Source: Candidatus Sumerlaea chitinivorans (lineage in GTDB: Bacteria; Sumerlaeota; Sumerlaeia; Sumerlaeales; Sumerlaeaceae). Taken from it: a stretch of 64,000 bases of DNA. Shown here piece after piece: positions 1 to 9,501 of this stretch. The position numbers and the translations under genes were made by a program. The stretch's first letter is position 1, and every line of letters begins with the position of its first letter. Under the pieces are notes generated by a model. That model made no database searches and was not told where the DNA came from. It saw only the letters and a list, made by a program, of their open reading frames with translations. The stretch lies in contig CP030759.1 in the NCBI GenBank assembly GCA_003290465.1, forward strand, positions 1,455,144 through 1,519,143. The letters are read 5' to 3'.

Positions 1-2
1 GC

Positions 3-335
3 GATCGGGTGATCATCATTCATAAGGGGCGAATTGTCACCGAGGCCACGGTTCAGGAGCTCTTGAAACCGCTAAATATCTTCGAGATCTCCTTCGCGTG
101 GAACGGAAGCACACCGTTACCGGAAGCGGTGGCGCGCCACTCCCCCACTCGCGAGGGGGACGTGTGGCGCGTCCTGATTCGCGACGTCAATGAGTATGCC
201 CAAGCAGTCACCGCGCTCGCCAATAGCGGCGCGAAAATCTTGGCGACGGCATCAAAATCTCAATCCTTAGAGGATTATTTTATCTCGCTGGTACAAGGCG
301 CACCCACTCGCGAGCAGGGAGGGCAGGTAGCATGA
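3..335 (+). CDS. ABC transporter ATP-binding protein, C-terminal part (cut by window edge)
   Basis: This is the last part of an ABC ATPase whose nucleotide-binding core lies before the window; the frame is already open at base 3. The visible segment starts with the stretch that usually follows the H-loop (reading DRVIIIHKGRIV) and continues into a C-terminal extension of about 95 residues typical of exporter ATPases of the CcmA/NatA type. No Walker motif is visible, so the call depends on this tail and on the context. The stop overlaps the start of the first permease by four bases, and two ABC-2 permeases follow, so the three genes very probably form one exporter. The substrate cannot be told. 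Confidence 0.75.
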   Translation, partial: DRVIIIHKGRIVTEATVQELLKPLNIFEISFAWNGSTPLPEAVARHSPTREGDVWRVLIRDVNEYAQAVTALANSGAKILATASKSQSLEDYFISLVQGAPTREQGGQVA

Positions 336-1108
336 GAGCGGTGCGACTCATCGCTTACAGTGTTCTCATCGAGGCGGTCCGGCGCAAAGAGATTTACGCC
401 ATCGTGCTTATTTCCACGCTCGTCATCCTTGGCGTCATGAGCATAGATTTCTTCGGCTTGCGTGGCCTGCACAAATTCTACTGCGAGGTGGCTTTACAAG
501 TGATGAGCACGGCTGCCGCGTTGACCACGATCGCATTGGCTGCGCGCCAATTGCCCCGTGAGTTTGAAACCCGGACGATTTATCCGCTGCTTGCAAAACC
601 TGTGAGCCGGCTTAAGTTCATGGCTGGGAAGTTGGCCGGCGTCATGGCCGCAGCTGCTTTCTCGTTTCTCTTGTTTATGGCAGTCTATTTAGGAGGAGCA
701 TTGTATCTCGGTTCCCCTGTCAGTCTCCCCCTTCTTCTCCAGTACCTTTATCTTCAGCTTCTGATGATGCTGATTCTTGCGACGCTAAGTTTCTGGCTTT
801 CCCTCCTACTCAATCTCGACGCGGCGATCACTCTCGGTGCAATTCTCTACTTCGCCGCGTCGGTCATCATGACGAGCATCTCCTACATCTACGACTTCGC
901 TTCTCAGTGGGCAAAATACCTGCTTGTCGCGGTGACTTATCTACTGCCACAGCTTCGCCTTTTTGACCTCAGCGAGAAAGTCGTTCACAGTGACACGTGG
1001 CAGCCGCTCGGCTTCGAGACCATGGCACAGCTAACGGTCTATGGACTCGTGTACGCCATCGTATTCTTCTGCTTTGCCTATCTGGTGTTTAGGAGGAAAC
1101 CGCTATGA
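332..1108 (+). CDS. ABC-2 type transporter permease (first of two)
   Basis: A 258-residue polytopic membrane protein with about six hydrophobic segments. The sequence after the first segment (residues about 65-85, with R-x-L-P-x-E-F-E-T-R-T-I-Y-P-L-L-A-K-P) is the cytoplasmic motif seen in ABC-2 permeases of the NosY/CcmB-like group. The start overlaps the upstream ATPase stop by four bases (ATGA), and its own end overlaps the next permease in the same way, so translation is probably coupled along the operon. With its sister permease it should form the membrane heterodimer of an exporter. The substrate is unknown. Confidence 0.85.
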   Translation: MRAVRLIAYSVLIEAVRRKEIYAIVLISTLVILGVMSIDFFGLRGLHKFYCEVALQVMSTAAALTTIALAARQLPREFETRTIYPLLAKPVSRLKFMAGKLAGVMAAAAFSFLLFMAVYLGGALYLGSPVSLPLLLQYLYLQLLMMLILATLSFWLSLLLNLDAAITLGAILYFAASVIMTSISYIYDFASQWAKYLLVAVTYLLPQLRLFDLSEKVVHSDTWQPLGFETMAQLTVYGLVYAIVFFCFAYLVFRRKPL

Positions 1109-1911
1109 CAGTCCATGTTCATGCGGGAAATCGCGAAGTGGAGACTTCGCCTGTACTCTTGTTGGTTCGGGCAATGCTACTGGAAGCCATTCGGAGGCGT
1201 GAATTCTATGCTTTGCTTCTACTAATGGGATTATTCTTGATCGGGGCCGTCTTGGTTCAAGTAGTGGGGATCGAGAACCCGGCCACAGGTACCTTCGTGC
1301 TAAACCTTGGAATGACGTTGGCGTTTGGTCTTGGCCACGTCATGGCCTTACTCACCGCCATCCGTGCACTCCCCGATGAAATTGAAAACCGTACGATTTA
1401 CCCATTGCTCGCAAAGCCCATCACGCGTCTTCAGCTCTTTGTGGGAAAGTGGCTTGCCGCAACCTTGGCGGGAGCTGTGACAACTTTCGTTCTCTTTCTT
1501 ATGGGCTGGGTGCCCGTGCCTAAACTTGAGGCCTATGATCCTGTGATGTTGGCTCAAGCTCTGATGCTTCAGTTTGTGTCTCTAGGCATGATTTCGGCTT
1601 TGGGCCTTTTTTTCTCACTGTTTTTGCCCAAAGCAGTCAATCTGATTGTATTACTTCTCCTGTGTTTCCCAGGAAGCAAGCTTGTTAACATGCTAACTGC
1701 CCGTATGAGCCGAGTCATTGGCAGGGATACTGCGAACTGGCTGTTCGGCTACATTCCTGATTTCCAGCTCTTGAATTTGGTCACGGCATACACGGACGGA
1801 CTTCCAGCGCTCTCACCAACGCAGTTTTTCTTACGTCTATTTTACGGCGCGGTGATCATCGCCACGGCGCTGACAGTGGGCACAACTCTGTTTGTGCGGA
1901 GGAATGTGTGA
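1105..1911 (+). CDS. ABC-2 type transporter permease (second of two)
   Basis: A 268-residue membrane protein, clearly a paralogue of the preceding permease: it repeats the layout 'LLEAIRRREFYALL' near the N-terminus and the E-x-E-N-R-T-I-Y-P-L-L-A-K-P-I-T-R motif after the second hydrophobic segment. It starts by a four-base ATGA overlap with the upstream gene. The pair of related but distinct permeases with one ATPase suggests a heterodimeric exporter. The last hydrophobic helix is followed by a short basic tail (FVRRNV). No substrate can be inferred. Confidence 0.85.
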   Translation: MTVHVHAGNREVETSPVLLLVRAMLLEAIRRREFYALLLLMGLFLIGAVLVQVVGIENPATGTFVLNLGMTLAFGLGHVMALLTAIRALPDEIENRTIYPLLAKPITRLQLFVGKWLAATLAGAVTTFVLFLMGWVPVPKLEAYDPVMLAQALMLQFVSLGMISALGLFFSLFLPKAVNLIVLLLLCFPGSKLVNMLTARMSRVIGRDTANWLFGYIPDFQLLNLVTAYTDGLPALSPTQFFLRLFYGAVIIATALTVGTTLFVRRNV

Positions 1912-2930
1912 CCATGACTGCGAAGGTTGTGACACATGAACGAAAACTTGCCGCACTGACGGTGGTCTGCCTCGTTTGTTATGCATTACTGCCGGCGTTC
2001 AGCCGTCTAATTCAGCGTGACGAAGGCCTACGTTTGAAACGATCGGAGGATTTTCGCGCACAACAATTGCGCAATTCGAGCGCCATCGCCACAATTCTGG
2101 GTGAGTTTCGCACGAATCTCAGCGATATGTTGTTCATCAAGACGGAGCGCTATCTTCATGGCGGCGTGGCCTACATGCCACATATCGACACTGACGAACT
2201 GGCGCGCTCTGGGGAAGTCGAACACACGCAGCAGATGAAGGACGAACATACGACGACGCCTCACGTGGCGAGCATGATGCCATTGCAAACTCATGACGAA
2301 CATACGACCGAAGAAGAGCTTCACCACGAACCCGCGACACTAATCCGAACGCCAGAAAACGATTTCCGCGGCTTCATCGGTGCACTCGAACGCGAGGTGA
2401 AACCTTGGCGCGACCCACGTCTTCCGCACGAGCATCGCGGTGGCATAGAACTCCTCCCCTGGTATCGCCTTGCCACGCTCGTTGATCCCACGAATGTGCG
2501 CGCGTACATGATCGGGGCATGGTGGCTGAAATCTCTCGGTAAAGACGAACAGTTGCTTGAAGCCATCAAGTTTCTGGATGAGGGCATCGAAAGCAATCCC
2601 GAAGCTTTTCAGCTTTATCTGATGAAAGGATACATCCTTCATGCGCTGAAGCGCGAAGAGGAAGCGTCTGCTTCGTTCCGACAAGCCGTTGAGCTAATGG
2701 CCAAACAGCGTCCGGAAAGTGGAGAACTTGGGCCAAAATGGACCCATTACAACGAGGAAGACGCCATCGCGGCGTGCAATATGGCGATCCTACTCGAGCG
2801 GGACTTGCGTGGAGTGAAAGCGGCGCAAAAGTTACTCGAGGACTATGCGCGTCGGTTCAAAAATATGCCGAACTTGGATCGCTTGCGGCGGACGCTGCAA
2901 GAAGAAGAGCGTAAGGCGCAAACTCAGTAA
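1908..2930 (+). CDS. Membrane-anchored TPR-like protein with a His/Met-rich segment
   Basis: About 340 residues: one hydrophobic helix near residues 12-30 and then a long soluble part predicted to lie outside the cytoplasmic membrane. Residues 210-300 look like tetratricopeptide repeats (for example NPEAFQLYLMKGYILHALKR). Residues about 100-145 form an acidic stretch rich in His, Met and Thr, with a repeated D-E-H-T-T unit, which could bind metal. Two starts are possible: GTG at 1908 overlapping the permease stop, and ATG at 1914; a GGAGGA site ends at 1903, so spacing does not decide between them. Its position as last gene of the ABC exporter operon suggests an accessory role. I do not recognise a named family beyond the TPR. 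Confidence 0.75.
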   Translation: MTMTAKVVTHERKLAALTVVCLVCYALLPAFSRLIQRDEGLRLKRSEDFRAQQLRNSSAIATILGEFRTNLSDMLFIKTERYLHGGVAYMPHIDTDELARSGEVEHTQQMKDEHTTTPHVASMMPLQTHDEHTTEEELHHEPATLIRTPENDFRGFIGALEREVKPWRDPRLPHEHRGGIELLPWYRLATLVDPTNVRAYMIGAWWLKSLGKDEQLLEAIKFLDEGIESNPEAFQLYLMKGYILHALKREEEASASFRQAVELMAKQRPESGELGPKWTHYNEEDAIAACNMAILLERDLRGVKAAQKLLEDYARRFKNMPNLDRLRRTLQEEERKAQTQ

Positions 2931-3165
2931 ACAAGCTCGCTAATCATCGTGAAGCGTGATACACGATAGATCCTTTTGGCCACATCGTAGGTTTAGCGAC
3001 GTGGGCGATTTTGTCTCTCCGTTCGACCCGGCAAGACGGCGTGGCAGAAGACAGCCTGCCTCGCCCCATGAAAAACCCCAGGGCTGATGAAACGCGTTCT
3101 TCTGCACTAAGCTATGCGCTGTACGGAGCTCTCACGTCCGGCAATCCCTTTCTGACCGCAGATTT
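2931..3165. other. Convergent intergenic gap
   Basis: This gap of 235 bases lies between two genes that end towards each other. I see no open frame, known RNA or convincing terminator with a T-tract. Confidence 0.4.
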
Positions 3166-5001
3166 CTAAGGGCGCGAGGGAAACTGCATGTGCTCGATGA
3201 AGAGCTCGTCAAAAAGTGGCATCCCCGCGAGTTCGACATACTTTGCGGACCGAGCAACCTGAAGCGCTTGTTCCCATGCTTCCCGCCGACACAACATGTG
3301 GACAACTCCAGCTCCCGCTGCGTTACCCACTGACAGGATTCGATCCGGAGCAACGTCCTCAGGTAAAACACCAATGCGCTGCAAACTTGAAGCTCGCAGA
3401 TGGGCACCAAAAGAACCAGCTAAATAGATCCGCGTAAGCTTAGCGGGAGTGATCTGGCTTTCGTGCAAGAGAACTTCCAGAGCCGCACGGATTGCGGACT
3501 TTGCCAGTTGAAGAGCCCGAACATCGGCTTGGGTCAGAGTTACTGGAACTTGAGAGCCATGTGCAAATATGCTGAGTTCGTAAATGGGTCCATGTGCGCT
3601 TGGCTGGATTCGAAGGCTTTCTACGCACTCACGGGCCGGCTGCAGATTTCCAGCAGCGTCCACCCCTTCGATCTCCAGAAGCAGTGCCAACACATCAATC
3701 AGACCGGCGCCACAAATTCCTTTGGGTGGTCCCCCGCCTATGGTGTGGATGAGCACTTGCCCGTCGGACGTGAACGCAACATGATCGATGGCGCCGGGTT
3801 CTGCTCGCATCCCGCTACTGATCGTTGCCGCTTCGAACGCGGGTCCTGCTGGAGCAGACGTGACCCACAAGGTTTGGCCGTCCCAAAGCGCAAGTTCACA
3901 GTTTGTGCCGATATCGAGCAGCAAAACTGGTTGAGGCTGGGCCAAGAGTCCCGTGGCCACAACAGCCGCTACGAGATCGGCGCCAACGTGCCCACTAATC
4001 ATTGGGCCGCCAACGAGGAGAAGGTGAGGCAGAAGTTCGAATTGGCCACAGGAGACAGCTTCGATGCGGGGACCGTACCAAAGCCCAAAATAAGGTGCCT
4101 GGCCAAGACTCTGGGGGGATTCCCCAAATAAAGTGTGCATCATCGTTGGATTCCCAACCGCAACAGCAACAAGAATATCCTTGTAAGCATGCGGGGTGCT
4201 TTGAATCAAGCGCCGCGACAACTCTTCGATGCCGCGTACGACGGCCTCGTGGAGGCGCATTGTTCCCTCGGGAGACTCCATGGCATATCTGATTCGACTC
4301 ATCACATCCGCCCCCACGCGTGCTTGAGGGTTGAGTGTCGAGTCCGCTGCGAGCACTTCTCCGGTCTCTAAGTCCACAAGTGCTGCTGCAAGGGTCGTGG
4401 TGCCAACGTCCACCGCTAAACCAAGTGGGGAGCGAGTAGCTGCTCTTTCGCTGATGTGCACTCGAAGCACATAGTCGTCGTATAAATCCACCTGGAGCCG
4501 GGTTGGGGTGTATGATAGGGACTTTGGAAGATCCAACGGAGCGCGGCCGAGCCACGTTGGATGAGTATGTCCGTGCTGGCGCAGATGCTCATTGACGTAA
4601 GCGCGCAAGTCTTCGCTCTGCAATGAGCAGTGGTTGGGGACTCTAAGGAGAAAACGACGATATCGGTGGGCCCAGACGGCGGGCATTTGCGCAAAGAAAT
4701 CTTTTGCGGGCACCCATTGCGACGAGGGGGGAACATAAATCTCTGCGGAGTCAGTCAGAATATGGCGACACGCGAGCCGCCACCCAGCCTCTAACTCATT
4801 CGAGGAAACCTCTGCAAATTCCTCGGGAGTCGGCACTGGTGCAGTGCCTAGGAATCTCACGCGACACCGCCCACACGTCCCCTTTCCGCCGCAAGGCAAG
4901 GCAATCGCTGTCCCCGCCGTGAGAAGTGCCTCTGGCAAAGGCAATGAAGCGGGTATAAGGACTTGCGTGCCTTCGGGCTGAATTCGCAACACAATCTGCA
5001 A
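3166..5001 (-). CDS. RACo-like ferredoxin/ASKHA reductive activator (DUF4445 family)
   Basis: A 611-residue protein with a plant-type [2Fe-2S] ferredoxin domain at the N-terminus (Cys37, Cys43, Cys46 and Cys78 in the expected spacing) joined to a large ASKHA-type ATPase part that begins at the phosphate-binding loop DVGTTT (about residues 198-203) and contains later glycine-rich loops. This layout is that of RACo-type proteins, which use ATP to drive reduction of inactive cob(II)alamin in corrinoid methyltransferases. Family knowledge supports a corrinoid-activation role, but no corrinoid protein or methyltransferase is next to it here. It is the last gene of a minus-strand operon behind a DUF1611 protein (95 bases upstream). 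An activator of another metalloprotein is possible. Confidence 0.85.
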   Translation of the reverse strand: MQIVLRIQPEGTQVLIPASLPLPEALLTAGTAIALPCGGKGTCGRCRVRFLGTAPVPTPEEFAEVSSNELEAGWRLACRHILTDSAEIYVPPSSQWVPAKDFFAQMPAVWAHRYRRFLLRVPNHCSLQSEDLRAYVNEHLRQHGHTHPTWLGRAPLDLPKSLSYTPTRLQVDLYDDYVLRVHISERAATRSPLGLAVDVGTTTLAAALVDLETGEVLAADSTLNPQARVGADVMSRIRYAMESPEGTMRLHEAVVRGIEELSRRLIQSTPHAYKDILVAVAVGNPTMMHTLFGESPQSLGQAPYFGLWYGPRIEAVSCGQFELLPHLLLVGGPMISGHVGADLVAAVVATGLLAQPQPVLLLDIGTNCELALWDGQTLWVTSAPAGPAFEAATISSGMRAEPGAIDHVAFTSDGQVLIHTIGGGPPKGICGAGLIDVLALLLEIEGVDAAGNLQPARECVESLRIQPSAHGPIYELSIFAHGSQVPVTLTQADVRALQLAKSAIRAALEVLLHESQITPAKLTRIYLAGSFGAHLRASSLQRIGVLPEDVAPDRILSVGNAAGAGVVHMLCRREAWEQALQVARSAKYVELAGMPLFDELFIEHMQFPSRP

Positions 5002-5096
5002 AGGCGACTCCCTTTGTGAAGCAGTCTTTCAATTCCGAAAGGCAATGGTCCTAAACGCGTACACTTCACGTAGCTTTTCGATCAGGTCGAGCTGTC

Positions 5097-6170
5097 CTAT
5101 ACCGACTTCGCAGCTTTTGTCTGAGAACGCTTTTGTCGGACCAATGGCTCCAGAGCTTCCCAAATCTCAGCTACCCCAGTGCGAACAGGGTCGCATACGG
5201 GCAAACCAGATTCGGCCTTTCTCTGCTCAATGGCGCGTTTTGCTTCGGCATCTGTCAGCTCAACGGTGTTCAGGCAAATTCCGTGAATGCGAGGCGCTTT
5301 ATATGGTTGAAGGAGTGCTTCGTAGGTCTGGATGACAAGCGACATGGATGGTAAGGGGACGGTATGATCTGGCCGATAGGTTGTTCGCCCTTCGACGTGG
5401 CAAAGCAGCATCGCGTCCGGCATCGCCCCCAACATTAGCGCGAGGGTTACCGGACCGAAGCCGGGGTGCAGGAGGGCGCCCTGCCCTTCCACGAAAATCA
5501 CGTCTGCGCCTTCCGCGTCATGCTCCATGACCAGACATTCGACCTCACCAGCCATGAAGTCGCCCGGCACAGCATCGAGAGGTGTACCCTTGCCCTCAAT
5601 GAGAATTCCCGTTTGACCAGTGGCGACAAAACGTGCATCCCAGCCACGCCCCTGCGCAAACTTTTCAAGTTCAAGGGCTGTGGTCATCTTTCCTGAATTG
5701 CAATCCGTGCCGACCGTAAGCACTACAAACGCGCGGGTGTGAAGTGCTCGTCCCGATGCGACGACAAGCCCGGTGCGGGGTTTGCGAACATCCCAGATGG
5801 TCACGCCTGCAGCGTTAGCTGCATGGGAAAGCTCGGAATCCTCACTCAGGAATTCATGTAATCCACTCCACACGTCGAGTCCGTGCTCGATTGCGCACAG
5901 AACTTCCTTGCGAAAATGCGGGGGCAATTGACCGCCTGTGGGGGCAATCCCAATAAGAAGAGTGTCTGGCTGGAATTGCAAAGAATCGGAAACAGAAGCA
6001 ACGATTGGAATTTCCCCTCCAAACCCAAGCACCTCCTGAACCGTTTTGCCGGCCTGGGTACTGTCCACCACAGCAACAGTTTGATTTGGCGAGTAGCGAA
6101 TAACGCCTACAGCGGTTTTGGCTTTGAAGACGGAGAAGGATCCTTCTGCGAGAATGACAAGGCGTCGCAC
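5097..6170 (-). CDS. DUF1611 family P-loop protein (DgcN-like)
   Basis: A 357-residue protein with an N-terminal Rossmann-like part and a C-terminal P-loop part; the atypical Walker A reads GTDCNSGKMTT (about residues 154-164), the hallmark of DUF1611. Some members (DgcN) act in D-glutamate use as N-acyltransferases and others sit beside L-Ala-D/L-Glu epimerases, so a role in amino-acid or peptidoglycan-derived D-amino-acid handling is possible, but no epimerase is adjacent. The start is a GTG at 6170 with an AAGGA site about nine bases before it. The upstream lipoprotein ends 17 bases before this start and the RACo-like gene follows, so the three are likely co-transcribed. Confidence 0.8.
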   Translation of the reverse strand: MRRLVILAEGSFSVFKAKTAVGVIRYSPNQTVAVVDSTQAGKTVQEVLGFGGEIPIVASVSDSLQFQPDTLLIGIAPTGGQLPPHFRKEVLCAIEHGLDVWSGLHEFLSEDSELSHAANAAGVTIWDVRKPRTGLVVASGRALHTRAFVVLTVGTDCNSGKMTTALELEKFAQGRGWDARFVATGQTGILIEGKGTPLDAVPGDFMAGEVECLVMEHDAEGADVIFVEGQGALLHPGFGPVTLALMLGAMPDAMLLCHVEGRTTYRPDHTVPLPSMSLVIQTYEALLQPYKAPRIHGICLNTVELTDAEAKRAIEQRKAESGLPVCDPVRTGVAEIWEALEPLVRQKRSQTKAAKSV

Positions 6171-6187
6171 GTCAGGCTTATCCTTCC

Positions 6188-6604
6188 TTATCGAGTATAC
6201 TTGACCGCGGTACCGCGGAAAAAGTATTCATTCCATTTTCCCTGCATGACCGAAGGAAATGGGGTGCGGGGATTGCTGACAAAACCTTCGTGATTTGTTC
6301 GGAGCCTGCGAACCTGAATGACTGCATCGGCCCCGACAGCCTGCGCCTTGGCTTGAAGATCCCTCATCATGTGCTCCACGGTCTTCTCGTCGAGCTTCTT
6401 CGCGCGGAAACTGTCCACCACTGCAAGTTCCTTCACAGGTCGGTCGCACTCCCCTTCGAAGAGCGCAACCTCTTTCGCTGGGCGGAGGTCCTGTCGCGTT
6501 GACTGGGTGGGTGATCCAGCCCTAATGGCCATACAGCCAACCAGCATGGCCATAACAAACCACAAGCCTACGAGTCGAATCCCTACGGCGCCTAAATGCT
6601 TCAT
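6188..6604 (-). CDS. Small putative lipoprotein
   Basis: About 138 residues with a signal segment ending in a lipobox-like M-L-V-G-C. The ATG at 6604 is chosen over a TTG 21 bases upstream because an AAGGAG site lies about nine bases before this ATG and would fall inside the longer reading. The mature part contains a short alpha/beta domain (about residues 55-100, with VDSFRAKKLDEKTVEHMM and AVGADAVIQVRR) resembling small envelope-stress or heavy-metal-binding folds, where a K-A-x-x-x-G-A-D-A motif is common. It is the first gene of the operon with the DUF1611 and RACo-like proteins. Its function is unknown. Confidence 0.7.
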   Translation of the reverse strand: MKHLGAVGIRLVGLWFVMAMLVGCMAIRAGSPTQSTRQDLRPAKEVALFEGECDRPVKELAVVDSFRAKKLDEKTVEHMMRDLQAKAQAVGADAVIQVRRLRTNHEGFVSNPRTPFPSVMQGKWNEYFFRGTAVKYTR

Positions 6605-6771
6605 GAGCTCATTCTCCTTGTTCAATGGGCTCTAACTTGCAGTTCGACGCGACTCTGTCAATTCTCCAGAGAGCCCAACCTGTAACAAACTGCTGGCACA
6701 TAGCAGCCATGGAGCGGCAAATCGAAGCCTTTCGTGGTCATATCAGGTGGGAGAACGATGTGGTGCGCAAT

Positions 6772-9501
6772 TTACTCGATACGAATCTCGTCCACGATGA
6801 TCCCCAGCCGCCCGATGGGAGTCGAACCAACCGCAGGGCGCAGCGACTGAAGGTCCAAGGTTGACTCTGGAGTCAGTTGGGACGCTTCAATCTCCATCCG
6901 ATAGGTTTCCCACCCGTCCCTTATAGTCGTGACACCCAGTTTTCGAGCCCGCTGCGGTTGCTCGAAATCGAGATACCAGTGCACATCCACCGACTGGGAC
7001 TCCCGCCCCGAGTGCATCACAGCAGCTATCGAAAGCTTGTCACGGTTGATTGGGAATTTGAGTAGCTTCCCGATCGCAATCCGGCCCGTGCCGTTCGTCC
7101 ATCGGTAACAATGACCGTCGTCGGTTGGAGTCGGCGCGAAAAATCCATAGAGAAGATAAGGTTCAGCCATTCGGTCCATCTTGAGTACGATAGGCGGGTC
7201 TGCCGGCGGACGCTCTGGCACTGGATCGCCAAGTCGAGGACACCATCCAGCAGCAAGTCTTTCGGGCTGAACCTCGTAGAACCTTAGTATGGTGCTTACC
7301 GTATCAATGCGGCTGGGAAGCTCGTGCACCCCTTCGACCACCTGCCGGTAATTGAGAGGGATTTCGCCAAGTAAGCGTAACGGTGTGGAGGTGGTAGTCT
7401 CTATGACTTCTTCCGTCAGGTAAATTGCCCGGCCGAATGGAAGGCGACGGTCAAGGAGCAACTTCCGCGTTTCGGTCCACGCCTTTCGTTCGTTGGGTTG
7501 AACGTAGGCCTCTATGTTGAATCGCGCTTTTAGGTAGGCGCCATACTGGGCGATTAAAATATGGGGCTGGAGCAACACGAAATCATTGGGGCGTAAAATC
7601 GTCGTCCACCGGTCCACTTGAGGGATCGCCCCACGCGTGTTGGGTATGGTGACCAAGTACCAAGAACGAGTTACCAACTGATGCGCCACACTGGCCGCGA
7701 CCAGTAGTGCAAGAGCGCTCTTGATGAGGTATAGCCAACGCGCCGGACTCGCGAATCTCCTGAGGCGTGCCACCCACTCGCCAAGCGCTCCAACTCCGTA
7801 AGCTGTGATCAAGCTCAGAAATGGAATGAGAATCACCAGCCAACGGCGGGCTGCCCAGGGATGGTTCGCATCGAGGTTCCGCCGCACGACAAATAACGAC
7901 GCTCCGAGAACCATCAGCAGCAGCAAGCTCATTCCCTGCGCACAAACCCACGAGTTTCGACCGCGCCCCCCGTTGGGGTATGATTCACCATGCGGGGCGC
8001 TCAAGTCAGACATTGAACCCGAACGGGCAAGGGAGAGGGTAAGGGCCACAAGCCCAAAATACGCAAACAGACCGTGTGCGGGCAGGTACAGGGTGAGCTC
8101 GACAAGGTTTGTACTCTCAGCCCACAGATCGAGTCTCGGCACACGCGCCCGCAACCAATACTGAGCTCCCCACACAAGTGGCAAGAGCACGAGGATCCCG
8201 CCCCACACCCCCATGTTTATTCGGCCCAGAGCCCGGCCAACGGCAGGTCGCCATGAGGCCACAATGGCTCCCAGTGCGACTGAACTCGCAACTGCTAAAA
8301 GCCACACGACGGGGAAGAAGTTGTGGGAAATGCCGACTCGTGCTGCGGTAAACTGAATCATCCCGTAGAGATAGTCCGCAGCAAAAATAGCGGCGTGGAG
8401 ATACGCAGTCGCAGCAAGACCCACCACAGTCACCATGAGAGTGGCACGCCTTACGTACACACTCCGACCTGTGTTGTATGACAAATCGAATGCAACCGGC
8501 AGGAGAAAAAACCATGCAGAGAACTTGGTGAACATCGCCGCCGCGAGAGGCAGGAGTGTGGGGAACAATGGAAACAGCGGTGGCGCCACGGACGGCGATG
8601 CGGCGCGAGAATCTCCACCCGAAGACTGGCGAGCCACCACGTAAACAGCCAACACCCCCCAAATCAGCGTCTGAATCATCGGCTCATTCGCGGGGGTTCG
8701 AGCATACCACAGAAACGCTGGATTTAGGCTGTAGAGAAGGGCACCGCCCAGCCCCCCCAGACTGCCAAAGAGACGCCGCCCGACTAAGAACACGAGAAGA
8801 ATTGCCAGCGAAGAGAATGCCGCGTTTACGCAGGCTGCCGCTTGGGGGCCAGCAATCGCATATGCAGCCGCCACCCAAACTTCGTAGCCGTGAAGGAATT
8901 GAGGTTGAACAGTGCCACGCACCAAGTCTGACAAATAGAACCCGGGCAGACGCAAGAATCTTGGATGTCCACGAAAAAGGTCCTGAAGATCGGTAAATAA
9001 ATGTGACGCTGGGCCAACCCCAAACGTCGCAACCAACGGATCTATCCATTGAAAGCCCCCCGTGCGAGCCAAGTGGATCCCGGTGGCAACATAGATCCCC
9101 TCGTCACGAAACGCTTGGATTTGGTGTGAACGCAAAACGATGCCATACGCGAATACGGCGAGAGAGAGACCTATTGCTCCCCAATCGCTCTTGTGGAAAT
9201 CGCCCCCTACCAGAGCCCGCAATCCCCAACAAACGGCACGAGCTCGGACGAGAGCAATCACAGTCAGGCAAGCAACCCACAGTGCGACGCTGAAAATACC
9301 CAGATAACCTAAGGCGAGCCCCAAAACAGTAGCAATGGCGAGTCCTTGGACAATGCCCAGCAGGAGAATTTCAATGCGACTCGTACGGGCAAGGAAACAA
9401 TGCGGCGGAACGTGCCGTCCGATAACCCCAAGCCCACTTGCCAAAACACCTGCCGCAAGTGCACAAAGCGAAATTGACGCAGCGGCAAGGTTGACGGTCA
9501 T
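6772..9501 (-). CDS. GT39/PMT-like polytopic membrane glycosyltransferase
   Basis: A 909-residue protein with roughly a dozen hydrophobic segments in its first two thirds and a soluble C-terminal part of about 250 residues. The first outward loop holds the acidic pair D133-E134 in FRDEGIYVATG, as in PMT/ArnT-type enzymes that transfer sugars from polyprenyl-phosphate donors outside the membrane. A second motif typical of the family, A-R-T-P-A-N-E-P, follows later. The last part, starting about residue 650, resembles a beta-rich carbohydrate-binding region. Its start overlaps the stop of the upstream amidohydrolase by four bases. The acceptor is unknown; modification of a surface glycan or protein is likely. 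Confidence 0.75.
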   Translation of the reverse strand: MTVNLAAASISLCALAAGVLASGLGVIGRHVPPHCFLARTSRIEILLLGIVQGLAIATVLGLALGYLGIFSVALWVACLTVIALVRARAVCWGLRALVGGDFHKSDWGAIGLSLAVFAYGIVLRSHQIQAFRDEGIYVATGIHLARTGGFQWIDPLVATFGVGPASHLFTDLQDLFRGHPRFLRLPGFYLSDLVRGTVQPQFLHGYEVWVAAAYAIAGPQAAACVNAAFSSLAILLVFLVGRRLFGSLGGLGGALLYSLNPAFLWYARTPANEPMIQTLIWGVLAVYVVARQSSGGDSRAASPSVAPPLFPLFPTLLPLAAAMFTKFSAWFFLLPVAFDLSYNTGRSVYVRRATLMVTVVGLAATAYLHAAIFAADYLYGMIQFTAARVGISHNFFPVVWLLAVASSVALGAIVASWRPAVGRALGRINMGVWGGILVLLPLVWGAQYWLRARVPRLDLWAESTNLVELTLYLPAHGLFAYFGLVALTLSLARSGSMSDLSAPHGESYPNGGRGRNSWVCAQGMSLLLLMVLGASLFVVRRNLDANHPWAARRWLVILIPFLSLITAYGVGALGEWVARLRRFASPARWLYLIKSALALLVAASVAHQLVTRSWYLVTIPNTRGAIPQVDRWTTILRPNDFVLLQPHILIAQYGAYLKARFNIEAYVQPNERKAWTETRKLLLDRRLPFGRAIYLTEEVIETTTSTPLRLLGEIPLNYRQVVEGVHELPSRIDTVSTILRFYEVQPERLAAGWCPRLGDPVPERPPADPPIVLKMDRMAEPYLLYGFFAPTPTDDGHCYRWTNGTGRIAIGKLLKFPINRDKLSIAAVMHSGRESQSVDVHWYLDFEQPQRARKLGVTTIRDGWETYRMEIEASQLTPESTLDLQSLRPAVGSTPIGRLGIIVDEIRIE

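Noticed and set aside
3010-3040. TTCGA within a GC-rich stretch, suggestive of a tRNA T-loop
   Set aside because: Flanking bases do not form the five-pair stem and no acceptor, D or anticodon arm is present.
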